Position numbers and translations under genes: made by a program. Positions 34,304-41,673 of a DNA stretch of 41,673 nucleotides are shown piece after piece. A model generated the notes under the pieces. The model searched no databases. It saw nothing but the letters and a program-made list of their open reading frames with translations, and was not told the origin of the DNA. The stretch is from Spirochaetes bacterium ADurb.Bin110 (lineage in GTDB: Bacteria > Spirochaetota > Spirochaetia > Treponematales > Rectinemataceae), in contig MWDY01000174.1 in the NCBI GenBank assembly GCA_002070755.1, positions 1-41,673 of the forward strand, read 5' to 3'. The first letter of the stretch is position 1; each line of letters opens with the position of its first letter.

Positions 34304-35989
34304 TTAGAAGGCCGCAGCTTGTCCATCGCGACGAGGATCTGCGCCGCCATACAGCAATCCCTTGTCATAATCATACAAAACTGCATGCACTCCACCAAAG
34401 TAGGAATCCCAGTCGCCGCGAATAGTCACATCATGACCCAGCTTTTTAATTCCATCGAGCGCGCTGACTGGATAACGCCCCTCGAGATTCAAGCTTCCAG
34501 AAGCCGCTTGAAAGAGCCTCGGTGCAAGAATCGCTTCCTGGATCGGGAATCCAAAATCGATGACATTCGAGATGACCTGAGCAACGGTGGGGAATATTCT
34601 CGTCGCGCCTGGAGATCCAATCGCCATAAAAGAGCGGCCTTCCGGATCGAGAACGAGAGTCGGGCTCATGCTGGATAGCGGACGCTTGCCAGGTTCGACA
34701 GAATTGACAGAGCCAGGAGTCGGCACAAAGTCATCCATCTCGTCGTTCATAATAAATCCCCAGCCTGGGATAACGACGCCTGAGCCAAAGAAGTAGTTGA
34801 TAGTCTTAGTAACGGCCACCATATTCCCTTCTTTATCCATTACTGAGAAGTGAGTTGTAGAGCCCGATTCGTATTTGAATGGATCGCCTGGCTGCGGAGA
34901 GCTCATCGATGCATTCATATTGATCCTTGCCGCTTGCTGCTTGGCATATTCCTTATTTGTAAGTCCTTTGAGTGGAACCTGGACAAAATCGGTGTCGGCC
35001 ATGTACTTCGCTCGGTCTGCAAAAGTGAGCTTTAGTATCTCTGACCAGAGATGAGATGCCTGCGGAGTCTGGAAACCGAGCTTTACAACATCGAAGTTCT
35101 CTAGGATATTGAGAATCTCGATAAGGTGAGTGCCACCAGAAGAGGCTGGAGGCACGGAGTAGACCTTATATCCTCTATAATCGCCCTCCACTGCCTTACG
35201 AACCTTGATCTCGTAGTTGGCAAGGTCTTCGAGAGTGAGGATGCCTCCGCGTTTTTGGACCTCATCGACCATTGCTTGAGCGACTGGGCCTTTGTAAATT
35301 GCATCTTCGCCTTCCTTCACGATCTTTGCCAATGTCTTTGCTAGATCGGGATTGTATATGACATCTCCTACCTCATAAGGAAGGCCGTCTTTTAGATAGA
35401 TCTGGGCTCCATTCTCATATTTGACGAGCTTGCCATAGTTGTCTTTTATGATGGATTCCAGATTGACGGTGACCGGTATGCCTTGCAGCGCCCACTGGAT
35501 GGCTGGCTGTATGATATCGGCTCGAGACAATTTGCCTGATCCATAGTTTTCGAGCGCATACAATAAGCCCTTTACCTCACCTGGTACTCCGACAGAAAGC
35601 CCGCCTTCAATGGTCGAATTGGGAATAACCTTGCCATCTGGGCCTAGATACATGGTTGGCGTGGCCTTGCCAGGAGCCTTCTCGCGGAAATCGATTACAA
35701 CCGGGTCCTCCATGTCTACCATTTTGATGATCATAAAGCCACCACCGCCGATACCATTGGCATTTGCTTCTAGCACACCGAGCGCAAAACCAGTTGCAAT
35801 CGCGGCATCGACCGCATTACCGCCCTTCTTTAGAATATCGATTCCAACCTGGGATGCCTCAGGCTTTGCCGCGGCAACCACTCCATTTTCTCCTACTGCT
35901 GCGCGGCCGTATAGATTGACTGGTAACTGGGCAGAAAGGCCAGCAATCGCTCCTACCAACAACATAAGTGCAAAAATAGATTTTTTCAT
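34304..35989 (-). CDS. ggt: Gamma-glutamyltransferase
   Basis: 561 residues from ATG 35989, which has GGAGAGGTG upstream and starts a clear signal peptide (KKSIFALMLLVGAIAGLSAQ). A 25-residue longer frame lacks both. It is an Ntn-hydrolase that self-cleaves before the nucleophile, Thr378 in GSTTHFSVMD, and releases or transfers gamma-glutamyl groups from glutathione and related peptides in the periplasm. Further landmarks are GGNAVDAAIA near residue 57, GGGGFMIIK near residue 81, FREKAP (substrate Arg102), PLSSMSPTLVLD and GSPGATRI. It is followed by a hairpin and then the transport/deacylase unit. Confidence 0.94.
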   Translation of the reverse strand: MKKSIFALMLLVGAIAGLSAQLPVNLYGRAAVGENGVVAAAKPEASQVGIDILKKGGNAVDAAIATGFALGVLEANANGIGGGGFMIIKMVDMEDPVVIDFREKAPGKATPTMYLGPDGKVIPNSTIEGGLSVGVPGEVKGLLYALENYGSGKLSRADIIQPAIQWALQGIPVTVNLESIIKDNYGKLVKYENGAQIYLKDGLPYEVGDVIYNPDLAKTLAKIVKEGEDAIYKGPVAQAMVDEVQKRGGILTLEDLANYEIKVRKAVEGDYRGYKVYSVPPASSGGTHLIEILNILENFDVVKLGFQTPQASHLWSEILKLTFADRAKYMADTDFVQVPLKGLTNKEYAKQQAARINMNASMSSPQPGDPFKYESGSTTHFSVMDKEGNMVAVTKTINYFFGSGVVIPGWGFIMNDEMDDFVPTPGSVNSVEPGKRPLSSMSPTLVLDPEGRSFMAIGSPGATRIFPTVAQVISNVIDFGFPIQEAILAPRLFQAASGSLNLEGRYPVSALDGIKKLGHDVTIRGDWDSYFGGVHAVLYDYDKGLLYGGADPRRDGQAAAF

Positions 35990-36130
35990 AAGCACCTCTC
36001 CTTCAATTCTTACCCTGTAGTATTTGACAAATTTAAGCTTCTTATAGTTTTTGGCAGGTGTCAACCCTTTGTCGGGCAGTTGCGCTCAAAATTCTCAAAT
36101 CATTCGAGCTCGATCCAACTAGGCTGTCTT

Positions 36131-36775
36131 TTAATGCGATTCACCTAGATGAATTTCGATTGATGTCGGTTTCCCGAGATGGGCTGATTCGCAGAATGCA
36201 ATAGCGAAACTCTCTAAGCCATCTTCGATTGTTGCACGCACTGCTGGCTCTGCAAGCGTTGCTCTTGCTCGATCGAGGAAGTCATCCGAAAGCTCGGCTT
36301 GCATGTGAGCAGCCTCTTCCTTGAGTTTGAATATTGTATTTGTAAGGATATTTTGATTCTCTGTGATGATTTCGATTGTCTCGGTATGTACGGCTGGCAG
36401 AAGACAATCTGGCGCAGGGCTCGAGAGGACGACCTTTCGCGCTTTGGAATTCCAATCGATAGACCAAGCAGAAGGATCAGATGCGGGGATTACATAGGTC
36501 ACATCGGCTATGGCGCTGAGATGAATTTTCGCTCTGATATTAAAGATGGCGAGCAGTTTTGTTGTAAATTCCTTGGATGCCTCATAACGTTCTTGGGTTG
36601 TCGCTGCGACTAGCATCGACTTAGGTTCCAATTTTTCTAGATATAGAGTGAATTGAGAGCGTATGTCCGGCTTCTGGTGAGAAAATACCTGTATGATCAC
36701 TACTGTTGCTATTGCAAGAACAAGGGTTAAGATAAGAAGGAGAAGGACAGGCTTAGAGATGCGTTCTCTATCCAT
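36131..36775 (-). CDS. Membrane-anchored protein, possibly DUF4230-like
   Basis: 214 residues from ATG 36775; the frame could start at 36802 but that start lies inside the peptidase gene. GGAG lies about ten bases upstream of the chosen ATG. One N-terminal membrane helix (about 8-29, PVLLLLILTLVLAIATVVIIQVF) is followed by a soluble domain, alternating strands with RAKIHLSAIADVTYVI and KARKVVLSSPAPDCLLPAV, then long helices. The layout resembles DUF4230 proteins of unknown function. It is directly behind the peptidase gene, with two bases between the peptidase stop and this start. Confidence 0.55.
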   Translation of the reverse strand: MDRERISKPVLLLLILTLVLAIATVVIIQVFSHQKPDIRSQFTLYLEKLEPKSMLVAATTQERYEASKEFTTKLLAIFNIRAKIHLSAIADVTYVIPASDPSAWSIDWNSKARKVVLSSPAPDCLLPAVHTETIEIITENQNILTNTIFKLKEEAAHMQAELSDDFLDRARATLAEPAVRATIEDGLESFAIAFCESAHLGKPTSIEIHLGESH

Positions 36776-36777
36776 CT

Positions 36778-38082
36778 CTAATTTCTCCAGTGTTCTTCCC
36801 ACTCGCCAACTATTGCCGCAACCTCGCTAGCATATACAGAAAGCATGCGCTCCGGGGAAGTCTTTTCCTTTATCATTGAAGAAAGAGCCTGATGGGCGAT
36901 TGCGATAATCGATTTTTGCGCTGCATCTCTCGACTGCACAAATGATTGCTGGCTCGAGAGGGTGAGCTTGTGTGGCTGCGAAGCCCAATTTTTTCGAGCT
37001 GCCCAGTAGGTATAGCTTTTTTCAGCTTTGTTCTCTTCCAAGAGAGATTTCCAGAACGCATAGAACCGACCATCTTTCAAAATGGCCGGTTTATAGAGAG
37101 ATATGCAAGGAAAGGAACTATCTGTGTACCATATAATTGCGTCAGTTCTACGATATTCTATTGCCATCGAGGCCGTAGTAGCGCTCTTTGGGAAAATACC
37201 AGGATGGATACAGACATTTTTCATTCTGTTTAGAAATGCGCCTGGTTTCGGAGCTCCTTCGTGCGAGCGCAAAATTGCAAAGAAAGGCTCGATCGCGCTC
37301 GAAGAAGGCATTTGGCTTCCTTCGATTTTGTCTGATCCCGCAGCTATGCGCAGAAGGCTAGAAAGTGATGTCGATCTGCGCTGTTCCCCTTGTGTAAATA
37401 AAAGGTATTTCTTATCTTCAACATGTTTTTTCCAGGAAGCACGCCGTGCTTTGTGGCCTGGATCCGTTTCCTCAGAATAAGCTATCTGATTGTCTACAGG
37501 TGAAATCTCCTTGCTAGTAACAGCATCGAGACGCTCATAGTCGTCCTCTATACAATAGATATTGGATATGGAGTCTGCAATCATCGCCTTACGCCAGGCC
37601 CAGCGCGCCGTAGCAGTCTCGAGGATATAGGCTTCATCAGGATCTGAAATAAGAAAGCTGTTATTGTAGAAAAGCTTGCCCTTATATGCTCCATTGCCTC
37701 CCTGTGGGAATCTTTCGACAAAAGAGCTTATGAAATCGAGAGCCTCTTTCGCTGTCGCACAGGCAGAAAGCGCAGCTCTGAGAATATCCATGCCAAGCAC
37801 GCCATTTTTATCTGGCTTAAAGCGCGAAAAAACTGCCTCATTGCCAATGGCAAGGCCTTTGCTATTTAAGCCCATTTCGCCTCCATTGATCCAAGAGGGC
37901 TTGGAGAGAAGGAAGGCATAGCCTCTATCAGAATATTCAATTCCTTCCCTTATCTGAACATCTTTGGGTTCATGAGGAGGTATATAGACAAGGGCTTGAG
38001 GTTCTTCCGGATGTCGATCCGAGTTTTTGCCAAATAAAAAGGGCTTTCTTGAGCTATCATGTAGAATTAAAGTATCACACAT
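36778..38082 (-). CDS. Secernin/C69-like Ntn-type peptidase
   Basis: 434 residues from ATG 38082. The N-terminus MCDTLILHDSSRKPFLFGKNSDRHPEEPQ matches secernins and C69 dipeptidases, in which Met is removed and Cys2 becomes the catalytic N-terminal nucleophile. This fixes the start, because a longer frame to 38121 would bury the Cys. NGGEMGLNSKGLAIGNEAVF and NNSFLISDPDEAYILET are further family segments. No signal peptide is seen, so it acts in the cytoplasm, probably on dipeptides or acyl-amino acids. The AGGAGG at 38094-38099 is 11 bases from this ATG and sits better for a five-codon frame starting at 38092. Confidence 0.8.
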   Translation of the reverse strand: MCDTLILHDSSRKPFLFGKNSDRHPEEPQALVYIPPHEPKDVQIREGIEYSDRGYAFLLSKPSWINGGEMGLNSKGLAIGNEAVFSRFKPDKNGVLGMDILRAALSACATAKEALDFISSFVERFPQGGNGAYKGKLFYNNSFLISDPDEAYILETATARWAWRKAMIADSISNIYCIEDDYERLDAVTSKEISPVDNQIAYSEETDPGHKARRASWKKHVEDKKYLLFTQGEQRRSTSLSSLLRIAAGSDKIEGSQMPSSSAIEPFFAILRSHEGAPKPGAFLNRMKNVCIHPGIFPKSATTASMAIEYRRTDAIIWYTDSSFPCISLYKPAILKDGRFYAFWKSLLEENKAEKSYTYWAARKNWASQPHKLTLSSQQSFVQSRDAAQKSIIAIAHQALSSMIKEKTSPERMLSVYASEVAAIVGEWEEHWRN

Positions 38083-38190
38083 AGGCTTGCATACCTCCTC
38101 GGGAATTAGGCCCCGGTGCAAGTCGCTGCATTATCCTATATCAACTTTCAATATTCCCGCAAGCGCAAAAGTCTGATATTCTGGATTATA

Positions 38191-39108
38191 ATGGATTCAA
38201 ATAAGGCAAATCTCGATGTGATATTGCGAATAGTGGTGTTTGTTTTTGCGCTCATAAGTATCTCGTTATTTGTTATTGTGAATAACCCGCTCTATGCTCA
38301 GACCAATTATGTCATGAGGGAGCCTAGTCCACCGCAAAATCCTGCTGCAGTTGGCAAGTTCCAGTTCGGCAGCCCAGGAATTTTATCCAAAAGCCAAGAG
38401 CTTTTGCCTGGAATACCTTTCCCAAAAGGTATTATGCTACCTGAAGTTACAGCCTTTTTTGAGCTCCGCGACAATGTATATGAAAGTGCCACTCCGGAAT
38501 CCATAGAAGCACAAGCAGTTTCATTGCTGAAGATACTAAGCATTCAGCCTATATCCAGTTCAGATCAGGCATTACTAGAGGCGCGTATTGCATATTTGGT
38601 CGGTCGATCCTGGAATGATCATAAAGATAAAAAGAAAGCTATCGCCTGGTTTGAGCGTGCTGTAGAGGCAGCGCAAAAAATGATCAGCTTAGAAGGGGAA
38701 ACGCCTACAGCCCTTGTGACTCTTGCTGAGCCATTAGGGGAGCTTAGCATTTTGAAAGATCTTGGTTTTTTAATCAAAAATGGTCCTAAGGTAGGCCAAT
38801 ATGCCAGCAAAGCGCTCGAATTAGATCCGAAAAATATCAAAGCCTTAATACTCAAAGCAAGTGCTCTGGCTTATCCTCCGCCTATTTGGGGCGGCGATTA
38901 TAAAAAAGCGTTGGAAATGTATGCTAGTGTTTTGTCGATAGCCAAGAATGGCTTGCCCAAGGATGTTCTATTCGATCTGCGCGTCGGTATCGCTACAGCC
39001 TATAGCAATCTCAATCTTTCCGAAAATGCAGCATGGTGGTTCGATGCAGCGCTTGAAATTTATCCCAAGAATCCTTATGCAAAAAGCGAATTGGAGAAAC
39101 TACTATGA
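38191..39108 (+). CDS. Secreted TPR-repeat protein
   Basis: 305 residues from ATG 38191, chosen because it begins a clear signal sequence (hydrophobic core about 11-30, ending PLYAQ). An upstream GTG frame from 38116 adds 25 unlikely residues. Neither start has a strong ribosome site. The mature part has an N-terminal Pro-rich linker and then TPR-like helical pairs, for example KKKAIAWFERAVEAAQ, VGQYASKALELDPKNIKALILKA and ENAAWWFDAALEIYPKNPYA. TPRs mediate protein contacts. The stop overlaps the glycosyltransferase start (ATGA), so it probably serves that pathway. Confidence 0.75.
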   Translation: MDSNKANLDVILRIVVFVFALISISLFVIVNNPLYAQTNYVMREPSPPQNPAAVGKFQFGSPGILSKSQELLPGIPFPKGIMLPEVTAFFELRDNVYESATPESIEAQAVSLLKILSIQPISSSDQALLEARIAYLVGRSWNDHKDKKKAIAWFERAVEAAQKMISLEGETPTALVTLAEPLGELSILKDLGFLIKNGPKVGQYASKALELDPKNIKALILKASALAYPPPIWGGDYKKALEMYASVLSIAKNGLPKDVLFDLRVGIATAYSNLNLSENAAWWFDAALEIYPKNPYAKSELEKLL

Positions 39109-40244
39109 TCAACGCCTTACTCACTGCTTATGGGTTAATAATCTTTGTGGCATGTTTGTTTTTCTTATTCATTACGATTTCCAACATCTTATGGCTTATG
39201 CATACACTAACTATAGAGCGAAAAAAGAGTGGGCCATCTGTCGCTGTACTTATTCCGGCGCGCGATGAAGCTTTGCGAATTCGTCCTTGCATCGATTCTC
39301 TGCTATGTCAGAATTATAGTTCTTACCAGATCTATGTTATCGATGACAACTCCAGCGATGAAACCTGGAATATCCTGCAAAGCTACATGATACGATTTCC
39401 ATCCAAATTCAAGGCTTTCAAGGCTGAGCCCCTGCCGGAAGGCTGGTATGGCAAGCCCCATGCGCTCCAGGAGCTAGCTACTCATGTAAAAGAAGACTAC
39501 CTCCTATGCACAGATGCAGACACGATCCATAAGCCAGATTCCATAAGCAAAGCAATAGCAGCCGCGGACAAATACAAAGCCGATCTTATCACTGGTTATC
39601 CGCATCACTCGATGCCGACATTCGCAGAGGCTGCTGTCGTTCCTTCAATGTATATCCTTACTATGCTTGGCATGCCACTCTACCTGATTCCAGCCACAAA
39701 ATCTCCGATCTTCAGCCATGCTATCGGGCAGTTCATGCTTTTCAAGAGGTCTTTTTTTGAAAAGATTGGAGGCTATGAAAAGGTAAAACATGAAGCGACG
39801 GAAGATGTGAGATTATCGCGGATCATAAAAGAAAATGGAGGAAAGATTGCCTTTATCGATCTAAAAGATATCGTGGAATGCCGCATGTATACAACATATA
39901 AAGAAGCTATTCAGGGTATTGCTAAAAATGCCTATGATTATCTGGGTAAGAATCTATTTATTCTCTTTTCTGGAACCGTGGCTGTGCCGCTTGTCTTTTA
40001 TATTCCATTGATTGTGTTTTTTTTCGATATTCCATGGCTTGGACCGGCTATTCCATATCTCAAAGCTTCGGCAATCATTACATTTTACTCCTGGATTCTT
40101 GAAACAATTGATCGTCGGCTACCATGGTATATACCATTTATCTATCCGCTCATTTTTGTGAATACAATGTCAGCGCTTTGGCGCGGATTCCGCCTTGTAA
40201 ATAAGGAAGGCGGAATCGAATGGAAGGGCAGAAAAGTCAAATGA
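39105..40244 (+). CDS. Family-2 membrane glycosyltransferase
   Basis: 379 residues. An N-terminal membrane helix (about 8-33) precedes a GT-A domain with VAVLIPARDEALRIRPCI, VIDDNSSDET near residue 78 and the metal-binding DAD (137-139 in LLCTDADTIHK). The ATEDVRLSRII segment holds the catalytic acid. Two to four membrane helices follow from about residue 285. The PEGWYGKPHAL motif recalls glycosyltransferases acting on hydrophobic acceptors, such as the CrtQ/HpnB group. It is coupled to the TPR gene upstream and the acyltransferase gene downstream. Confidence 0.85.
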   Translation: MINALLTAYGLIIFVACLFFLFITISNILWLMHTLTIERKKSGPSVAVLIPARDEALRIRPCIDSLLCQNYSSYQIYVIDDNSSDETWNILQSYMIRFPSKFKAFKAEPLPEGWYGKPHALQELATHVKEDYLLCTDADTIHKPDSISKAIAAADKYKADLITGYPHHSMPTFAEAAVVPSMYILTMLGMPLYLIPATKSPIFSHAIGQFMLFKRSFFEKIGGYEKVKHEATEDVRLSRIIKENGGKIAFIDLKDIVECRMYTTYKEAIQGIAKNAYDYLGKNLFILFSGTVAVPLVFYIPLIVFFFDIPWLGPAIPYLKASAIITFYSWILETIDRRLPWYIPFIYPLIFVNTMSALWRGFRLVNKEGGIEWKGRKVK

Positions 40245-41020
40245 GATACCAAAAGGGTGCCTCTCTTGTCTCAGACACAGTCATATCGCGTCTTGTTGGC
40301 GATGTCCTTGTGGCGTTTATCGGCATGATAGGATGGCCCCTCTGTCGTCTTCTATACAATATCAAGATCGAAAGAATCGGCTGGGAGAAAAGACTCAGAC
40401 TTCCATCTCGAGCTATTTTGGTGAGCAATCACTGTATGCCTCTCGATCCAGTCTTTCATGGCCTTTCCATTTTGCCTCGCCGTACTTTTTTTACTCTTCT
40501 TGAAGAAACCTGCGAGGCGCCGGTTATTGGATCATTGGTGAGGCTGCTCGGTGGGATTCCATTGCCTAGAAACAGAAAAAGACTTGGAGATATCGAAAGC
40601 GCTGTCGAGTACGCGCTTAGTACTCGAGGCCTAGTCCATTTCTATCCAGAAGGCGAATGTTTCCTAGGGAATCAGGATATATTCCCCTTTAAAGCAGGTG
40701 CCGCTTTTTTTGCAATAAAGTTCGGAGTACCAGTGGTACCTATTGTTACAATTCTAAAGCGAGATAATGGCCAAAAGTCGAAGCGCATCCAGGTCAATGT
40801 ACATATGCTTGAGCCAATAATGCCACAGACTTTGCTGCCTAAGCCTATATCGAGTATCGATAGAGACTCAGTCCGGGAATATCCTCGCGAGATGCTCTCT
40901 TTTGCAATCAAGTTCACCGGAGAGATTCATGCTCTCATGCAGGCAGAAATAGAGCGCTCAGGCGGTGATAAATCGCTCTACAAAGGGCCGATGCCGCGAA
41001 TTAGAGGTGTAAATGATTAG
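40241..41020 (+). CDS. PlsC-type acyltransferase
   Basis: 259 residues from ATG 40241, which overlaps the glycosyltransferase stop as ATGA, like the gene before. ATG 40220 is a real alternative because AAGGAAGG lies at 40203-40210. The acyltransferase motif NHxxxxD is SNHCMPLDP (His64, Asp69), and FYPEGEC (134-140) is the substrate-binding motif. A membrane segment precedes them (about 18-40). The family moves an acyl chain from acyl-ACP or acyl-CoA to a hydroxyl, usually lysophosphatidate. Here its coupling to a glycosyltransferase suggests acylation of a glycosylated lipid. Confidence 0.85.
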   Translation: MRYQKGASLVSDTVISRLVGDVLVAFIGMIGWPLCRLLYNIKIERIGWEKRLRLPSRAILVSNHCMPLDPVFHGLSILPRRTFFTLLEETCEAPVIGSLVRLLGGIPLPRNRKRLGDIESAVEYALSTRGLVHFYPEGECFLGNQDIFPFKAGAAFFAIKFGVPVVPIVTILKRDNGQKSKRIQVNVHMLEPIMPQTLLPKPISSIDRDSVREYPREMLSFAIKFTGEIHALMQAEIERSGGDKSLYKGPMPRIRGVND

Positions 41021-41132
41021 TAGTTCAAAGCTCTGACATATTAAATAGCTAATTACTGCTACGAACCTTGTATAAGAAGTTGAAGCAAAATGTAGGGAGG
41101 AGGGCGATAAAGAGAATGTACGGAGGTAATCC

Positions 41133-41673
41133 ATGCATTCTTTTTCTTTCTGCCCAAATCCTGAGTGTCCAAATCATAAGGCTGCTCCCCAAGGCCGCTG
41201 GTTTGTCAGTCTAGGCTTCTATTCCACCAAATGTTTTGGAGATGTACCTCGTTATCGCTGTAAGAGCTGTGGTCATAGCTTTTCTTCACAAACATTCAGT
41301 TTAGATTACTTTGCCAAGAAAAGGCTCGACTATCGACAAATTGAGCGTCTTGTGTCTTCAAGCATGAGCCAGCGCGCACTCTCCAGACACTTCAAGGTCT
41401 CTTTGGGAACTATCAATAATCGCATCATGAGACTTAGCCACCAAACTCTTGCCATGCATTCTCTCTTACGTCCTCGTGCCTCTCACAGAGAGCCTGTCTG
41501 TATTGATGGCTTTGTCAGTTTTGATCGCTCTCAGTACTTCCCAAATAATATTACCATATCCCTTACTAGCCATAGCCAGTTCATTCTAAGTCTCAGCCAT
41601 GCCACATTACGCCGCTCAGGCCGCTGCACCGACAGCCAAAAGCGTAGAAAAACCATACTCTATCGCTCAGTCA
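41133..41673 (+). CDS. Zinc-ribbon transposase, N-terminal 180 residues
   Basis: The frame is open from ATG 41133, preceded by GGAGG, to the window edge. Two cysteine pairs, CPNPEC near the start and RCKSCGHSFS near residue 43, form a zinc ribbon. A helix-turn-helix follows (SSSMSQRALSRHFKVSLGTI, about 78-97). Next comes VCIDGFVSFDRSQYFP, whose Asp is the likely first residue of a DDE catalytic triad. The plan is that of IS1/IS1595-like insertion sequences. The rest of the element, including its right end, is outside the window, and no left inverted repeat can be confirmed. Confidence 0.75.
   Translation, partial: MHSFSFCPNPECPNHKAAPQGRWFVSLGFYSTKCFGDVPRYRCKSCGHSFSSQTFSLDYFAKKRLDYRQIERLVSSSMSQRALSRHFKVSLGTINNRIMRLSHQTLAMHSLLRPRASHREPVCIDGFVSFDRSQYFPNNITISLTSHSQFILSLSHATLRRSGRCTDSQKRRKTILYRSV

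Noticed and set aside
35990..36064. N-terminal extension of gamma-glutamyltransferase
   Set aside because: It would put 25 polar residues in front of a clean signal peptide, and the ribosome site lies directly before the internal ATG.
36001..36100. TTGACA upstream of gamma-glutamyltransferase as a promoter
   Set aside because: The nearest TATAAG is only 12 bases away, and no acceptable -10 lies at 16-18 bases.

Overview
This is a chromosomal window of moderate GC content, densely coded, from a bacterium most likely in the Spirochaetota (Treponema or Rectinema-like). That assignment is an inference. It rests on short signal peptides ending in SAQ or YAQ (OppA, gamma-glutamyltransferase, TPR protein), on the general look of the OppA and TctC proteins, and on the mix of fermentation and peptide-uptake genes. 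There is no rRNA, tRNA or CRISPR array in the window.

Layout. (a) 1-1203, minus: the end of a sugar-uptake operon, with a Gfo/Idh/MocA dehydrogenase followed by a truncated periplasmic sugar-binding protein. A 27-bp perfect palindrome built from two LacI-type half operators lies upstream. (b) 1717-4359, plus: a strong promoter, a CadC-like ArsR/SmtB sensor and a Zn/Cd/Pb P-type ATPase. The ATPase reading frame is broken at a dnaX-type slippery heptamer (A AAA AAG), so the intact pump requires a -1 frameshift, unless the break is an indel. (c) 4491-16370: a divergent tricarboxylate locus. A GntR/FCD regulator, a tripartite tricarboxylate transporter (tctC, tctB, tctA), citE, citF and an AbrB-like half transporter run leftward. 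An aconitase and citC, citD, citX and citG run rightward. Three GTATAC repeats sit between the two arms. Together the genes would import a tricarboxylate, isomerise it to citrate and cleave it to acetate and oxaloacetate.

(d) 16410-23523, minus: an orphan MetQ-like binding protein with a structured leader, then a complete oligopeptide transporter. oppA has its own promoter and terminator, followed by oppB, oppC, oppD and oppF. OppC carries an unusual extracytoplasmic insertion of about 100 residues. (e) 23773-30846: an iron-dependent alcohol dehydrogenase, sbcD-sbcC (minus) and an aldo/keto reductase.

(f) 30939-38082, minus: a secernin/C69-type peptidase, a small membrane-anchored protein, gamma-glutamyltransferase and then a compact four-gene unit. 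That unit is a small secreted protein (possibly DUF6305), a DctM-type permease, a 47-residue membrane protein not previously called, and a membrane-anchored AstE/AspA-type zinc deacylase. This four-gene unit is the best candidate for an undescribed transport/deacylation system. (g) 38191-41020, plus: a translationally coupled TPR protein, family-2 glycosyltransferase and PlsC-type acyltransferase, suggesting synthesis of an acylated glycolipid. (h) 41133 to the end: the start of a zinc-ribbon transposase, cut by the window edge.
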